Assembly: GCF_026711005.1 (NCBI RefSeq)
Contig: NZ_JAPPVJ010000004.1
Span: 419,354-483,353, forward strand
Reading direction: 5' to 3'
Source: Sphingobacterium sp. UT-1RO-CII-1
GTDB taxonomy: Bacteria; Bacteroidota; Bacteroidia; Sphingobacteriales; Sphingobacteriaceae
DNA length: 64,000 nucleotides
How positions within the stretch are numbered: position 1 is the first letter of the stretch; the number at the start of each line of letters is the position of its first letter. The notes beneath the pieces are model-generated. The model did not search any database and was not told the DNA's origin. It was given only the letters and a program-made list of their open reading frames with translations. The position numbers and the translations under genes are program-made. Of this stretch, positions 55,743-64,000 are shown in pieces.

Positions 55743-56798
55743 TTAGGTGGAAGTATGGCTGTTCTTCCATTTTTCACGAGCCCATTTTTGTAAGTCTTCT
55801 ATGTCGTCAGACTCATCGGTTATTTCAAGTCCGAGTACAGTTTCAATTAAGTCTTCCATAGTAACGATACCACTCGTGCCACCATATTCGTCCACTATTA
55901 AAGCAATATGTTCTTTTTGTAGGATTAGTTTTTCGAACACTTTTGATGTGCTGGCTGTTTCAGGTTTTACAATAAATTTGCGAGCAATAGAAGATAGACT
56001 TTTATCGCCGTTGCCTTCGATTATATTTTGTAAGATTTCGTCTTTTAGTACATATCCTCTAATATCATCCATGGAGTCGGCGTAAAGAGGGATACGTGAG
56101 AAACGTAGGTTATCAGTGTCATCATAAAACTCGCGAATGGTTTGGTCTTGTGAAGCAGCTATAATAACTGTACGTGGAGTCATTACTGAACTAACTTTTA
56201 GGAGGTTGAAGCGTAATATATTATTAATGATCGTATATTCTTCTTCCTTTAGAGCGCCATCTTTATTGCCAATTTCAGCCATAACAGAGAAATCTTCTCT
56301 ACTTAAAACATTGGCTTCTTTGTTCTTATTGAGTATTTTGGTAATGAGTTGAGAAAATAGTACGATAGGGTAAAGCAGTATTATCATGATTTTTACCACT
56401 TTTACGGTAAATGGCGTAAGCTGCTTCCAATAATTGGCACCTAGTGTTTTTGGGATAATCTCTGTTAATATTAATATGAGAATAGTTAAGACAATGGATA
56501 CAATTGTTAATGATTTATCTCCCCATAGTAATTGCGCCTGTGCCCCAACTCCGGCAGCGCCTATGGTATGGGCAAAGGTATTGAGAGTTAATATAGCTGC
56601 TAAAGGTTTGTCGATATTGTTTTTAAACTTTTGCAAGTCCTTGCCCAAACGGGGTTGTGTTTTGCTAACAATACTAACATGTGACGCGGTGATACTTAAT
56701 AAGGTTGCTTCGATTAAGGAGCAAAGGAAAGACATTGTTAGTGCAATGCCTAAATAAACGAGGAGTAGTGTCATTAGTGATATGAAGTCCAACAGCAA
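55743..56798 (-). CDS. CNNM/CorC-type membrane protein with CBS domains
   Basis: A 351-residue protein. A DUF21 membrane domain (about 1-165, four hydrophobic segments) is followed by a CBS pair (about 195-325; VMTPRTVIIAA, YGGTSGIVTMEDLIETVLG). The usual C-terminal CorC/HlyC domain is missing, so it is a short form. The family is linked to magnesium or other divalent-cation efflux. A start at Met9 is also possible. Confidence 0.83.
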   Translation of the reverse strand: MLLDFISLMTLLLVYLGIALTMSFLCSLIEATLLSITASHVSIVSKTQPRLGKDLQKFKNNIDKPLAAILTLNTFAHTIGAAGVGAQAQLLWGDKSLTIVSIVLTILILILTEIIPKTLGANYWKQLTPFTVKVVKIMIILLYPIVLFSQLITKILNKNKEANVLSREDFSVMAEIGNKDGALKEEEYTIINNILRFNLLKVSSVMTPRTVIIAASQDQTIREFYDDTDNLRFSRIPLYADSMDDIRGYVLKDEILQNIIEGNGDKSLSSIARKFIVKPETASTSKVFEKLILQKEHIALIVDEYGGTSGIVTMEDLIETVLGLEITDESDDIEDLQKWAREKWKNSHTST

Positions 56799-56857
56799 AT
56801 ATAATTGATAGAAGAATGTGATAACTGAGGTAGAACGTCATTTTTTAGTAAATATTT

Positions 56858-59800
56858 TTATCGCTTAATCATTTTTTGCCTAGGTAGGTTAATTTCGTGC
56901 GCTTGTGGGTATGGCTGTCGGTAGGTCATACTCAGATCTTCTTTAAGTTTGTTTTGAACGTCGTATTGTTTTTCCTTATGGTGAGTGTAACGCGGATCGG
57001 GTATAAAAGGCATTTTTGCCATTTTGTGGATAGTAATTGTTGGGAAATGAAAATCCACTTCTACTGTTCCGAGTAAAAGATAACATCCTCCACCTTGGAA
57101 AGGGTAGTTTTGTAAAGAATCGGGGAAATGTGCTGTGTCAAAATAATCGCCTTTAGCATCTATCCAAGTGCCAAAGTACATGGTTCCGAGCTTGGTGGGT
57201 ACGTGTTTTCGTGCAATCAGATAAGCCAACATCTTCACTTGTTGTTTGTGTTTGCTCAGTAGGTCTGCCACGAAGACGTCGCCTCGATATTTTGTTTGCA
57301 GTAAGTCGAAAAAGCTGTGAGAAATAGGAAAGCCTAAAAATTCAATTTCGTCAAAAGCATCCTCATAAAGGGAGCGTTCAAGTTTGGGTAGTTCATATTC
57401 TTTAGTAGGCTCATCGAGTAATAAAAGGCTGCGGTATTCGGGTCTGAAATTGCTGAGTAAAAGCCGGGCAGCAACTAATAATTCGTTTTTTGTTTTTTCT
57501 GTAAAGTTAAATGCACCGACGAGAATTAGCGTTTGTATACTTTCTATGCCTATTGGGATACGGCGGATAAAATCTTCGATTGATTTGTACAGGCCGTTAC
57601 GCTGTCGTTCGGCAGGGATAAGATCTGCAAGTTTTTTCTCTATATGTTGTAAGTGCATAAACCCGAGGTAAATGTCTTTGCCGTAAAGTGTTGTTTCATA
57701 GTCACTGTTGTTTACGCAGGGAGGGTGGATGTTTCCGCCGGACATTTTTGCTTCATGTACATAGACTTCTGTGCGATAAAAACCGCCCATATTATTGATA
57801 ACGGCAACAATAAACTCTAAAGGGTAATATACTTTTAAGTACAGGCTTTGGTAGCTTTCCGTTGCGTAAGAAGCAGAGTGGGCTTTGCAGAATGAAAAAC
57901 CTGCAAAGGACTCGATTTGTCTATATACTTCCTGACTTAATTCTTTTGGGTGGCCTTTGCGGGCTGCCGAATTGAAGAAGTTGGTTTTTACCTGCTCTAA
58001 GTTGAGGGAAGAATGTTTTTTACCGCTCATAGCACGTCTTAGAATATCGCCATCAGCAGGAGAAAGCCCACCGAAATGAAGAGCGATTTTGATAACATCT
58101 TCCTGATAGACCATTATGCCATAAGTTTCGCCCAAATGCTCTTCAAAAATAGCATGAAAGTAATCAAACTGATCAGGGTTGTTGTGGCGGAATATGTACT
58201 CTCTCATCATTCCAGATTGTGCAACGCCTGGCCTGATAATAGAGGAAGCAGCGACTAAAGTTTTATAATTATCACACTTTAATCGACGCAGTAAACCCCG
58301 CATGGCCGGGCTTTCTATATAAAAACAGCCGATCGTATTGCCGGTACTAAGGTGTAGATTACACTGTTCCTCATTTTTAGATATACTGGTGTTTCGTATG
58401 TCAATATCAATACCTTTATTTTTTTTTATAAGCCGCACAGCATCATTGATATGTCCTATACCACGTTGGGATAGAATATCATATTTTTCTAAGCCTATGC
58501 TTTCCGCTACATACATGTCAAACTGAACAATAGGAAATCCTTTTGGCGGAATCTCTAAAGCAGAGTAATGGGTGAGGGGTTCTTCAGAAATAAAAAGTCC
58601 GCAGGCATGCATGCTGCGTTGATTTGGAAAGCCGGATAACATGTGCGCATAGCGATGAATGGCTTTTGTGATCTTATTATTGTCGTGACTATCTGTAGGG
58701 TTTGCACTGAGCTGGTCGAGCTCTTCTTTTGGGAGACCAAATACTTTGCCTATTTCTCTAAAAATAGAACGATGTTTGAAATATACATTTGTGCCACAGA
58801 AAGCAACATGATCCCGGCCGTAGCGATCAAAAATATATTGTAAAATAATATCTCTTTCTTGCCAGCTCCAATCGATATCAAAGTCGGGCGGAGCATTGCG
58901 GTCGAGGTTTAAGAAGCGTTCAAAATATAGGTCGAGCTCCAAAGGACAGATGTCGGTAATACCCAAACAGTAAGCGATAATACTGTTCGCTCCGCTTCCT
59001 CGCCCAATATGCATAAACCCCATGTTGTTGCTATAGCGTATAATGTCCCATGTAATTAAAAAATAGGCACTGAAATTTAATTGGTGAATGATATTTAGTT
59101 CATGTTCAAGCCTTTTTGTTGCTTCTGTATGCTGTTCTCCATAGCGTTTAAGAAGACCGTCATATGCTAAGCTGCGAAGTAGTTTGATGTCATCAGCTTG
59201 ATTTTTGGTATAATGTTTCTTGTTTTTCTTTGCTTTAAAGTCAAATTCAAAATTACATTCATCAATGATATACTGCGTATTCTCTATAATGACAGGATAT
59301 GCAGCGTATGTAGAAATAAGCTGATCTAGCGGCTGCATGCTATCTGTAGGAGCGCAAAAATCAGTATCGGTTAAGGTAGATAGTAATGCATTATTATCAA
59401 TAGCACGAAGAATGCGATGTAGGTTGTGCTCTTGTTTATTGCGGATAGTAACCGGTTGTAGAATAACCATTTTAGGAATAAGATCCTGTAGTTCCTTTTT
59501 AATAAGTAGTGTGAGTTGATCAGGGCGGATACCGATATATTCGTCTTTTTTTAGTTGCTCAGGGATGTTGCTTAGGGGGTATATGGTGAATACCTCTTTA
59601 AATATAGGGGTTTGATGAGGTAAGGGAGTCGCATTGAAGTTATGCTGTGTTAGGAATTGACATATTTCGCCTATTCCACTTTGCTTTTTTACTAAGGCAA
59701 TATATAGAAGACGGTTGTCTTTGCGGAACTCCATGCCTACTAACGGTTTAATATCTTTTTCCCAGCACTTTTTGACAAAATCATAGATGCCAGTTACGGT

Positions 59801-59917
59801 ATGTATATCGGTTAAAGCTAAAGCCTTCAGGTTGTTTTTTTTAGCCTCTAGGATTAAATTGTCTATAGAAATGGTTCCAAAGCGTAGGCTATGGTGAGAG
59901 TGACAATTGATATACAT
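56858..59917 (-). CDS. dnaE2: Error-prone DNA polymerase III alpha subunit (DnaE2/ImuC-like)
   Basis: A 1019-residue C-family polymerase. An N-terminal PHP domain (YINCHSHHSLRFGT) is followed by the palm with GRGSGANSIIAY (about 305) and catalytic aspartates in PPDFDIDW (about 345), so it should be active. It is shorter than the replicative DnaE, fitting the error-prone class used in damage-induced mutagenesis. The gene starts two bases after the dinB stop, so the two are one operon. No separate imuA or imuB is present; the Y-family protein beside it is catalytically complete. Confidence 0.85.
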   Translation of the reverse strand: MYINCHSHHSLRFGTISIDNLILEAKKNNLKALALTDIHTVTGIYDFVKKCWEKDIKPLVGMEFRKDNRLLYIALVKKQSGIGEICQFLTQHNFNATPLPHQTPIFKEVFTIYPLSNIPEQLKKDEYIGIRPDQLTLLIKKELQDLIPKMVILQPVTIRNKQEHNLHRILRAIDNNALLSTLTDTDFCAPTDSMQPLDQLISTYAAYPVIIENTQYIIDECNFEFDFKAKKNKKHYTKNQADDIKLLRSLAYDGLLKRYGEQHTEATKRLEHELNIIHQLNFSAYFLITWDIIRYSNNMGFMHIGRGSGANSIIAYCLGITDICPLELDLYFERFLNLDRNAPPDFDIDWSWQERDIILQYIFDRYGRDHVAFCGTNVYFKHRSIFREIGKVFGLPKEELDQLSANPTDSHDNNKITKAIHRYAHMLSGFPNQRSMHACGLFISEEPLTHYSALEIPPKGFPIVQFDMYVAESIGLEKYDILSQRGIGHINDAVRLIKKNKGIDIDIRNTSISKNEEQCNLHLSTGNTIGCFYIESPAMRGLLRRLKCDNYKTLVAASSIIRPGVAQSGMMREYIFRHNNPDQFDYFHAIFEEHLGETYGIMVYQEDVIKIALHFGGLSPADGDILRRAMSGKKHSSLNLEQVKTNFFNSAARKGHPKELSQEVYRQIESFAGFSFCKAHSASYATESYQSLYLKVYYPLEFIVAVINNMGGFYRTEVYVHEAKMSGGNIHPPCVNNSDYETTLYGKDIYLGFMHLQHIEKKLADLIPAERQRNGLYKSIEDFIRRIPIGIESIQTLILVGAFNFTEKTKNELLVAARLLLSNFRPEYRSLLLLDEPTKEYELPKLERSLYEDAFDEIEFLGFPISHSFFDLLQTKYRGDVFVADLLSKHKQQVKMLAYLIARKHVPTKLGTMYFGTWIDAKGDYFDTAHFPDSLQNYPFQGGGCYLLLGTVEVDFHFPTITIHKMAKMPFIPDPRYTHHKEKQYDVQNKLKEDLSMTYRQPYPQAHEINLPRQKMIKR

Positions 59918-59919
59918 GT

Positions 59920-61077
59920 TTATTGCTTTTTGGTAATTGATTCAAACCCGAAGCCCCGACTGATTTTGTTGTCGCCGAATTTGTTTTTAATATGATCCAT
60001 GGCTTGGTAAAGCGCAATTAACTCTTCTGTATTTTCAAAAAGGCTGATTTGTAAATTTCCTCGTACGAGTCCTGTTAGCCGTATGCCGATTAAGCGGATC
60101 CGCATGCGGCGTGTATAAAGTTTATGAAATAAGTCCAGTACAGCCTGTTTGAGTATGTGGTCGGCAGAAGTATAGGTTATTTGACATTGTTTAGTCTCTG
60201 TGTCGAAGTTAGCATAACGCAGTTTGAGAACGACTACAGAGGTTAGCCATTGTTCTGAACGCAGTTGGTAGGCCAATTTTTCTACCATAGCCGCAATTAA
60301 GTTTTTAAGCATAGCGGTGTTTGTGGTGTCTTGATCGAAAGTGTGTTCGTTTGATATTGATTTTCGTTCGGTATAGGGCTCTACAGCTGTATAATCTATG
60401 CCGTTTGCTTTTTTCCATAAGTCCAGGCCATTTTTGCCTAAAATCTGCTGCAGTATATGTACAGGCATGTCGGCCAATGTATGTATGGTACGTATGCCTA
60501 TACGTGATAAGAGTCGGAAAGTCGTATCGCCGACCATGGGTATTTTTTTTATAGAAAGAGGGGATAGAAATGATTTAACCTGTTCTTGTTGAATTTCTTT
60601 TTTCCCGAAAGGTTTAGCTTCTCCGGTACCAATTTTTGCGACTGTTTTATTAATAGATAGCGCAAAGCTAACGGGTAGTCCTGTATGCTGTGTTACTGAG
60701 TTCATTAATTCTTCTGTCCAGCGATAAGCACCGAAAAACTTATCCATCCCTGTTATGTCTAAGTAATGCTCGTCAATACTTGCTTTCTCAACCAAAGGAG
60801 CTTTTTCTTCAATAATTTCTGTAACTGTATGAGATAGTTTGCTGTATAGCTCCATATCTCCTTTGATAACTTTGGCTTCAGGGCATAATTTTAAAGCCAT
60901 TTTAATCGGCATAGCCGAACGTACGCCGTAAAACCGGGCTTCGTAGGAACAAGAGGCAACCACGCCGCGATCACCGCCTCCTATTATGACAGGTATTTTT
61001 TCTAGGCTGCTATTGTGCAGTCTTTCACAGGAAACAAAAAAAGTGTCTAAGTCCATGTGTACTATTGTACGTTCCAT
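59920..61077 (-). CDS. dinB: Y-family DNA polymerase IV (DinB)
   Basis: A 385-residue translesion polymerase. Active-site residues are intact: HMDLDTFFVSCE at the start and KASIDEHYLDIT in the palm. The helix-hairpin-helix region and little-finger domain follow. ImuB proteins lack these acids, so this is a true polymerase. It is the first gene of a dinB-dnaE2 operon facing away from an XRE regulator. Confidence 0.9.
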   Translation of the reverse strand: MERTIVHMDLDTFFVSCERLHNSSLEKIPVIIGGGDRGVVASCSYEARFYGVRSAMPIKMALKLCPEAKVIKGDMELYSKLSHTVTEIIEEKAPLVEKASIDEHYLDITGMDKFFGAYRWTEELMNSVTQHTGLPVSFALSINKTVAKIGTGEAKPFGKKEIQQEQVKSFLSPLSIKKIPMVGDTTFRLLSRIGIRTIHTLADMPVHILQQILGKNGLDLWKKANGIDYTAVEPYTERKSISNEHTFDQDTTNTAMLKNLIAAMVEKLAYQLRSEQWLTSVVVLKLRYANFDTETKQCQITYTSADHILKQAVLDLFHKLYTRRMRIRLIGIRLTGLVRGNLQISLFENTEELIALYQAMDHIKNKFGDNKISRGFGFESITKKQ

Positions 61078-61136
61078 ATGCTGTAGTTGATATAGTATTA
61101 TATATGCAAAACTATATTAAATGCTAATTATTTTAG

Positions 61137-61163
61137 TATATTTGTTGTTCAATTTTAGAACAA
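61137..61163 (+). promoter_or_regulatory. Promoter and operator of the XRE gene
   Basis: TATATTTG (61137-61144) matches the -7 consensus TAnnTTTG. It is followed at once by the inverted repeat TTGTTC-N7-GAACAA (61145-61163), whose right arm overlaps the XRE start codon. A dimeric repressor bound here would cover the transcription start: a typical autoregulatory operator, which may also influence the divergent dinB promoter about 60-70 bp away. Confidence 0.55.
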
Positions 61164-61399
61164 TGTTGTATTTAGCTGAAAATATGAAGTATTTGCGGGC
61201 AGGTAAGAAAATGTCGCAAAAAAGCTTAGCTGATGCATTGGGAATTACAAGAGCACGGTATTCGAAGTATGAATATAGGCTGGCTGAGCCACCAGTTGAT
61301 ATTTTAATACGGTTAGCCCGCTATTATGCTATTAGTATAGATGACCTGATTACGCAGGATCTATGTTTAAAAAGTAGATCACACGAACCCGACTTATAA
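61163..61399 (+). CDS. XRE family helix-turn-helix regulator
   Basis: A 78-residue DNA-binding protein: MKYLRAGKKMSQKSLADALGI, then RARYSKYEYRLAEPPVDILIRLARYY, a complete Cro/C1-type helix-turn-helix with no further domain. It has no LexA-type protease part, so SOS control would need another signal. It is divergent from dinB-dnaE2 and probably regulates that operon and itself. The start at 61163 gives a complete domain; a longer frame from 61121 crosses the promoter. Confidence 0.8.
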   Translation: MLYLAENMKYLRAGKKMSQKSLADALGITRARYSKYEYRLAEPPVDILIRLARYYAISIDDLITQDLCLKSRSHEPDL

Positions 61400-61437
61400 A
61401 AAAAAGCTGTTTCTTTTTATGATACAGCCCTTTTTTA
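61398..61437. terminator. Terminator between convergent XRE and trpB genes
   Basis: AAAAAAAGCTGT / ACAGCCCTTTTTT inverted repeat with one mismatch, A-rich on the left and T-rich on the right, so it can serve both directions. Confidence 0.65.
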
Positions 61438-61459
61438 TAAGTATGTCGTGAAGGTCTAT

Positions 61460-62635
61460 TTACATCTCACGTTCTACATCTTTATCTCCTCTTCCGGAGA
61501 TGTTGATAATAGCTAAAGAATTTTTGTTTTTTAATAATTTAACGGCTAATGCTACAGCGTGTGCACTTTCTATTGCTGTAGTAATACCTTCTAGGCGCGA
61601 TAGTAATTTATAAGCTTCAATGGCTTCTTGGTCGGTGATAGGGTGATAGTTTGCTCTGTTTGTATCTTTTAAATGAGCGTGTTGTGGCGAGATGCCAGGG
61701 TAATCTAACCCTGCGGCTATAGATTGTGAAGGAATGGGATCGCCATTGTCATCAACTAAGCAATAGGAGCGTGTGCCCTGAAAAATAGCAGGCTTACCAA
61801 AAGATAGGGTGGCTGCTGTATGTGGGTAAGTTCCTTGCCCACCACCTTCTGCGCCGTGTATTTCTACACTTTTATCGTCTAGAAAAGCGGAGAATAAACC
61901 GATGGCATTAGAGCCACCTCCGATAGAAGCAAATATGCTGTCGGGTAAGCGATTTTCAAAATCTAAAATCTGCTGTCTAGCTTCTTCACCGATAACTGAC
62001 TGAAAGTAGCCAACCATTTTAGGGTAAGGATGTGGCCCTACGTGTGAACCTAGCAGGTAAAAAGAGCTTGGATTTTCTATATAATAACCTAAAGCTGCAT
62101 CTACTGCATCTTTTAATGTTTTACTTCCTAGCTCTGTAGCGATTACCTCGGCACCTAATAGGCGCATGCGGCGTACGTTTAGTGCCTGACGTTCCACGTC
62201 TATGGCGCCCATAAATACTTTACAAGGTATGTTTAATAGAGCTGCTGCGGTAGCAGTGGCTACACCATGTTGTCCGGCTCCTGTTTCGGCAATAATTTCT
62301 TTGGCTCCCATTTTTTTTGCCAGTAAAATTTGCCCGATACAGTTGTTTATTTTATGAGAACCTGTGTGGTTTAAGTCTTCTCGCTTTAGATAGATTTTGG
62401 AACCGACATACTCACTTAGGTTTTTAGCGTAAAATAAGGAAGAAGGGCGACCTACATAGTTTTTTAAAAGTTGAATAAACTCTTTCTTAAATTCATCTTT
62501 TTGTACTTCATTGTCAAAGAAATCAGCTAACTGCTGTAGTTGTTTTTCTAAAACAGGCGGTATATAGGCTCCACCATATTCGCCATACGTGCCTTGGTGA
62601 GTCAACATGCTCGGGTTAGGTCTTACTTCTATCAT
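61460..62635 (-). CDS. trpB: Tryptophan synthase beta subunit
   Basis: A 391-residue PLP enzyme that joins indole and serine. PLP Lys is in HTGSHKINN, with AETGAGQHG and the phosphate-binding GGGSNAIG. Sequence and length match the standard TrpB1. It is alone here: no trpA, trpF or other trp gene flanks it, so the pathway is split or this is an extra copy. Confidence 0.92.
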   Translation of the reverse strand: MIEVRPNPSMLTHQGTYGEYGGAYIPPVLEKQLQQLADFFDNEVQKDEFKKEFIQLLKNYVGRPSSLFYAKNLSEYVGSKIYLKREDLNHTGSHKINNCIGQILLAKKMGAKEIIAETGAGQHGVATATAAALLNIPCKVFMGAIDVERQALNVRRMRLLGAEVIATELGSKTLKDAVDAALGYYIENPSSFYLLGSHVGPHPYPKMVGYFQSVIGEEARQQILDFENRLPDSIFASIGGGSNAIGLFSAFLDDKSVEIHGAEGGGQGTYPHTAATLSFGKPAIFQGTRSYCLVDDNGDPIPSQSIAAGLDYPGISPQHAHLKDTNRANYHPITDQEAIEAYKLLSRLEGITTAIESAHAVALAVKLLKNKNSLAIINISGRGDKDVEREM

Positions 62636-62903
62636 TTTGTTGAGGGTTATTATAAAATATGTAATAAAAAAATAAATATATCCTTTTTATGCGAAATAGA
62701 AGGAAGATAAGCGATGCTTTTCTTTTTATTATCGGAATGGGCTTTTAGAAGCTGTGTTTTTTATTGTGTACAGTTATCTAGGTGTGATAGGGGATATGGG
62801 GTTATTTAAATGAATACCGCTGAATTATTTTTGAGGTTTTAATAAATTATTTTGGCTTTGCCCCCTTTTTTTATCTGCTTTTTGTTGGAAAACGTTGCTT
62901 TTA

Positions 62904-63386
62904 GTGATCTGTTTTTCACTTTCAGTGTTCCCTTTTTCGCTTTTAGTGATCCCTATTTGTGTTTTAGTGATTGGTTTTTATTGAGTAGTGATCGGTATTT
63001 TGGTTTTAGTGATCACTATTTAGCTCGAAGTGATCCCTTTGCGGCTCCATGTGATCAGTAGTTTCGAACTAGTGATTGCTTTATGTTAAGAAGTGATCAC
63101 CTTTTCTAACAAAGTGATCCCTTTTTGCTACAAAGTGATCACTTGTTGGCTCATTGTGTTCACTTGTTGTGTAAAGGTGATCACTATGCGTGCTGAAGTG
63201 GTCGCAATTTAGTGCAAAGTGAACACATTTTCCTGTAAAGTGATCCCTTCTTGCTAGAAAGTGATCACTTGTTGGCTCATTGTGATCACTTATTGTGTAA
63301 ATGTGATTGCTTTTTGTTAACAGGTGATCACTCGATCGTACAAAGAAGTCGCTGAACGTGACAAAGTGATCCCTTTTTGTGGCGCT
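62904..63386. repeat. 21-bp tandem array, 23 units, upstream of the rRNA operon
   Basis: GTGATC or a close variant starts at 62904 and recurs every 21 bp exactly through 63366 (23 positions; only the 63345 unit is strongly altered, GAAGTC). The typical unit is GTGATC, then A or C, then CTTTTT, five variable bases and AAA. Many units form the palindrome AGTGATCACT. Units at 63135 and 63261 are identical over 21 bp, and units 63114-63176 resemble 63240-63302, a higher-order period of 126 bp. One frame gives a 7-residue repeat (xSDxxxx) but stops occur repeatedly, so I do not call a gene. 62636-62903 shows no gene. Confidence 0.9.
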
Positions 63387-63484
63387 TTGTTCGTTATTAC
63401 TGTCCGGTTGTTATTATTTAATTAAATTATTGTTCACAGGACCAGCGTTTTGCGGGCATTGTTTTTATTAAATCAATATTTGTT

Positions 63485-63516
63485 TTGGAAGTGATGTGTT
63501 AATTTCTCTATCTTTG
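63485..63516 (+). promoter_or_regulatory. rRNA promoter P1
   Basis: TTG (63485-63487, in TTTTGG) and TATCTTTG (63509-63516) with 21 bp between them match the Bacteroidetes -33/-7 promoter. It lies about 440 bp before 16S rRNA and 115 bp after the 21-bp array. Confidence 0.65.
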
Positions 63517-63666
63517 CACCACTCCGCAAGGGAGGGACGGTTTGAAAAGATGATAAAAAGCAGGAAGGGAGCAGCGTTTAACGGTGTTCAGGATGCGATT
63601 AAGGCTTAGTCTTAGCGCTTACTTTTAACCTTTCGGAAAGCTTTAAAAATAAATTTCACATTTATT

Positions 63667-63696
63667 TTGCAGATATCAAAAAGGTTCTTACCTTTG
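63667..63696 (+). promoter_or_regulatory. rRNA promoter P2
   Basis: TTG (63667-63669, in TTTTGC) and TACCTTTG (63689-63696) with 19 bp between them, the same promoter class as P1. Tandem promoters are normal for rRNA operons. It lies about 260 bp before 16S rRNA. Confidence 0.68.
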
Positions 63697-63957
63697 CAGT
63701 CCCTTCGGAAACGTAGGGTGTTGATCCCGCAAGGGGATCAGGAAAACAAAACAGACAAGTACAGATCTTCGGATCTCGAAACATATAGCCAAAGTGCGAC
63801 ACGGCGGCGATTAAAGTTCTTTAAGGAAATGATCATGTAGCGTAACGAGTAGTTGTAATTAACGAAAGTTATAATAAAAACAACCTAGTCAATAGATCAG
63901 AAATAACAGACGATTCTAATTATTTTATAAATAGTTAGGTGTCAACAATTCATTTTT
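63697..63957 (+). other. rRNA operon leader with hairpins and boxA-like element
   Basis: The leader transcript contains a TGATCCC / GGGATCA hairpin (63722-63740), an AGATC-TTCG-GATCT hairpin with a UUCG tetraloop (63763-63776), and GTTCTTTAAGGAA (63816-63828), which resembles a boxA antitermination element. The last 100 bases before 16S are AT-rich and should pair with the region after 16S to form the processing stem. Confidence 0.55.

Positions 63958-64000
<43 letters not shown>

Noticed and set aside
62852..63061. Open frame of 69 residues with a 7-residue repeat
   Set aside because: It is the translation of the 21-bp tandem array. The same frame has stops in later units and the residues have no domain-like pattern, so the DNA repeat explains it.
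62904..63386. CRISPR array
   Set aside because: Spacing of 21 bp is far too short, the repeat core is only about 13 bp, and no cas genes are present.

Overview
The window looks like chromosome of a Bacteroidetes bacterium, most likely family Sphingobacteriaceae. The evidence is a SusC/SusD pair with an ECF sigma and FecR-type anti-sigma factor, TAnnTTTG-type -7 promoter elements, few Shine-Dalgarno sequences, a split cbb3 oxidase gene set, and the 5' end of a 16S rRNA gene at the right edge. Family placement is an inference; no database was searched.

Layout. 0-3.8 kb: a cbb3-type cytochrome oxidase operon (long CcoN, CcoO fused to a second cytochrome c domain, two small membrane proteins). 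3.8-14.9 kb: an AT-rich accessory stretch of small detoxification and resistance genes and regulators: alpha/beta hydrolase, two VOC proteins plus a decayed VOC copy, Crp-type, HxlR, AraC and LysR regulators, DoxX, a vat-vgb streptogramin-resistance pair, aldo/keto reductase, cupin and a GNAT acetyltransferase. 15.0-23.9 kb: an ABC exporter and a TolC-RND-adaptor efflux set bracketed by two Cys-rich exported proteins that suggest metal handling. 24-34.1 kb: Gfo/Idh oxidoreductase, ECF sigma, FecR, SusC and SusD, flanked by four copies of a non-coding repeat that I read as a family of small-RNA genes on the minus strand. 35.2-43.5 kb: methylcitrate cycle genes prpB-prpC-prpD, then fatty-acid oxidation genes (FadJ-like fusion, acyl-CoA dehydrogenase, thiolase). 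43.5-48.5 kb: a lipoprotein, ClpC and EttA. 48.5-55.6 kb: a microaerobic block with a FixL-like heme-PAS kinase, a response regulator fused to a Crp/Fnr module, a Cys-tailed LDH-like protein, HemN, CcoI and CcoS. 55.7-62.6 kb: CorC-type CBS protein, a DnaE2/DinB mutagenesis cassette with a divergent XRE regulator, and TrpB. 62.6-64 kb: a strict 21-bp tandem array (23 units), two tandem rRNA promoters, the rRNA leader and the start of 16S rRNA.

How the parts fit. The oxygen-sensing kinase and hybrid regulator at 48.5-50.8 kb are placed to control haem synthesis (HemN) and cbb3 maturation (CcoI, CcoS), and probably the cbb3 structural genes at the left edge. The sigma/anti-sigma/SusCD locus is a nutrient-uptake unit without glycoside hydrolases in view. 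The most unusual items are the four-copy repeat family around SusCD, the 21-bp array before the rRNA operon, the vat-vgb pair and the FixL-like/FixK-like fusion system.
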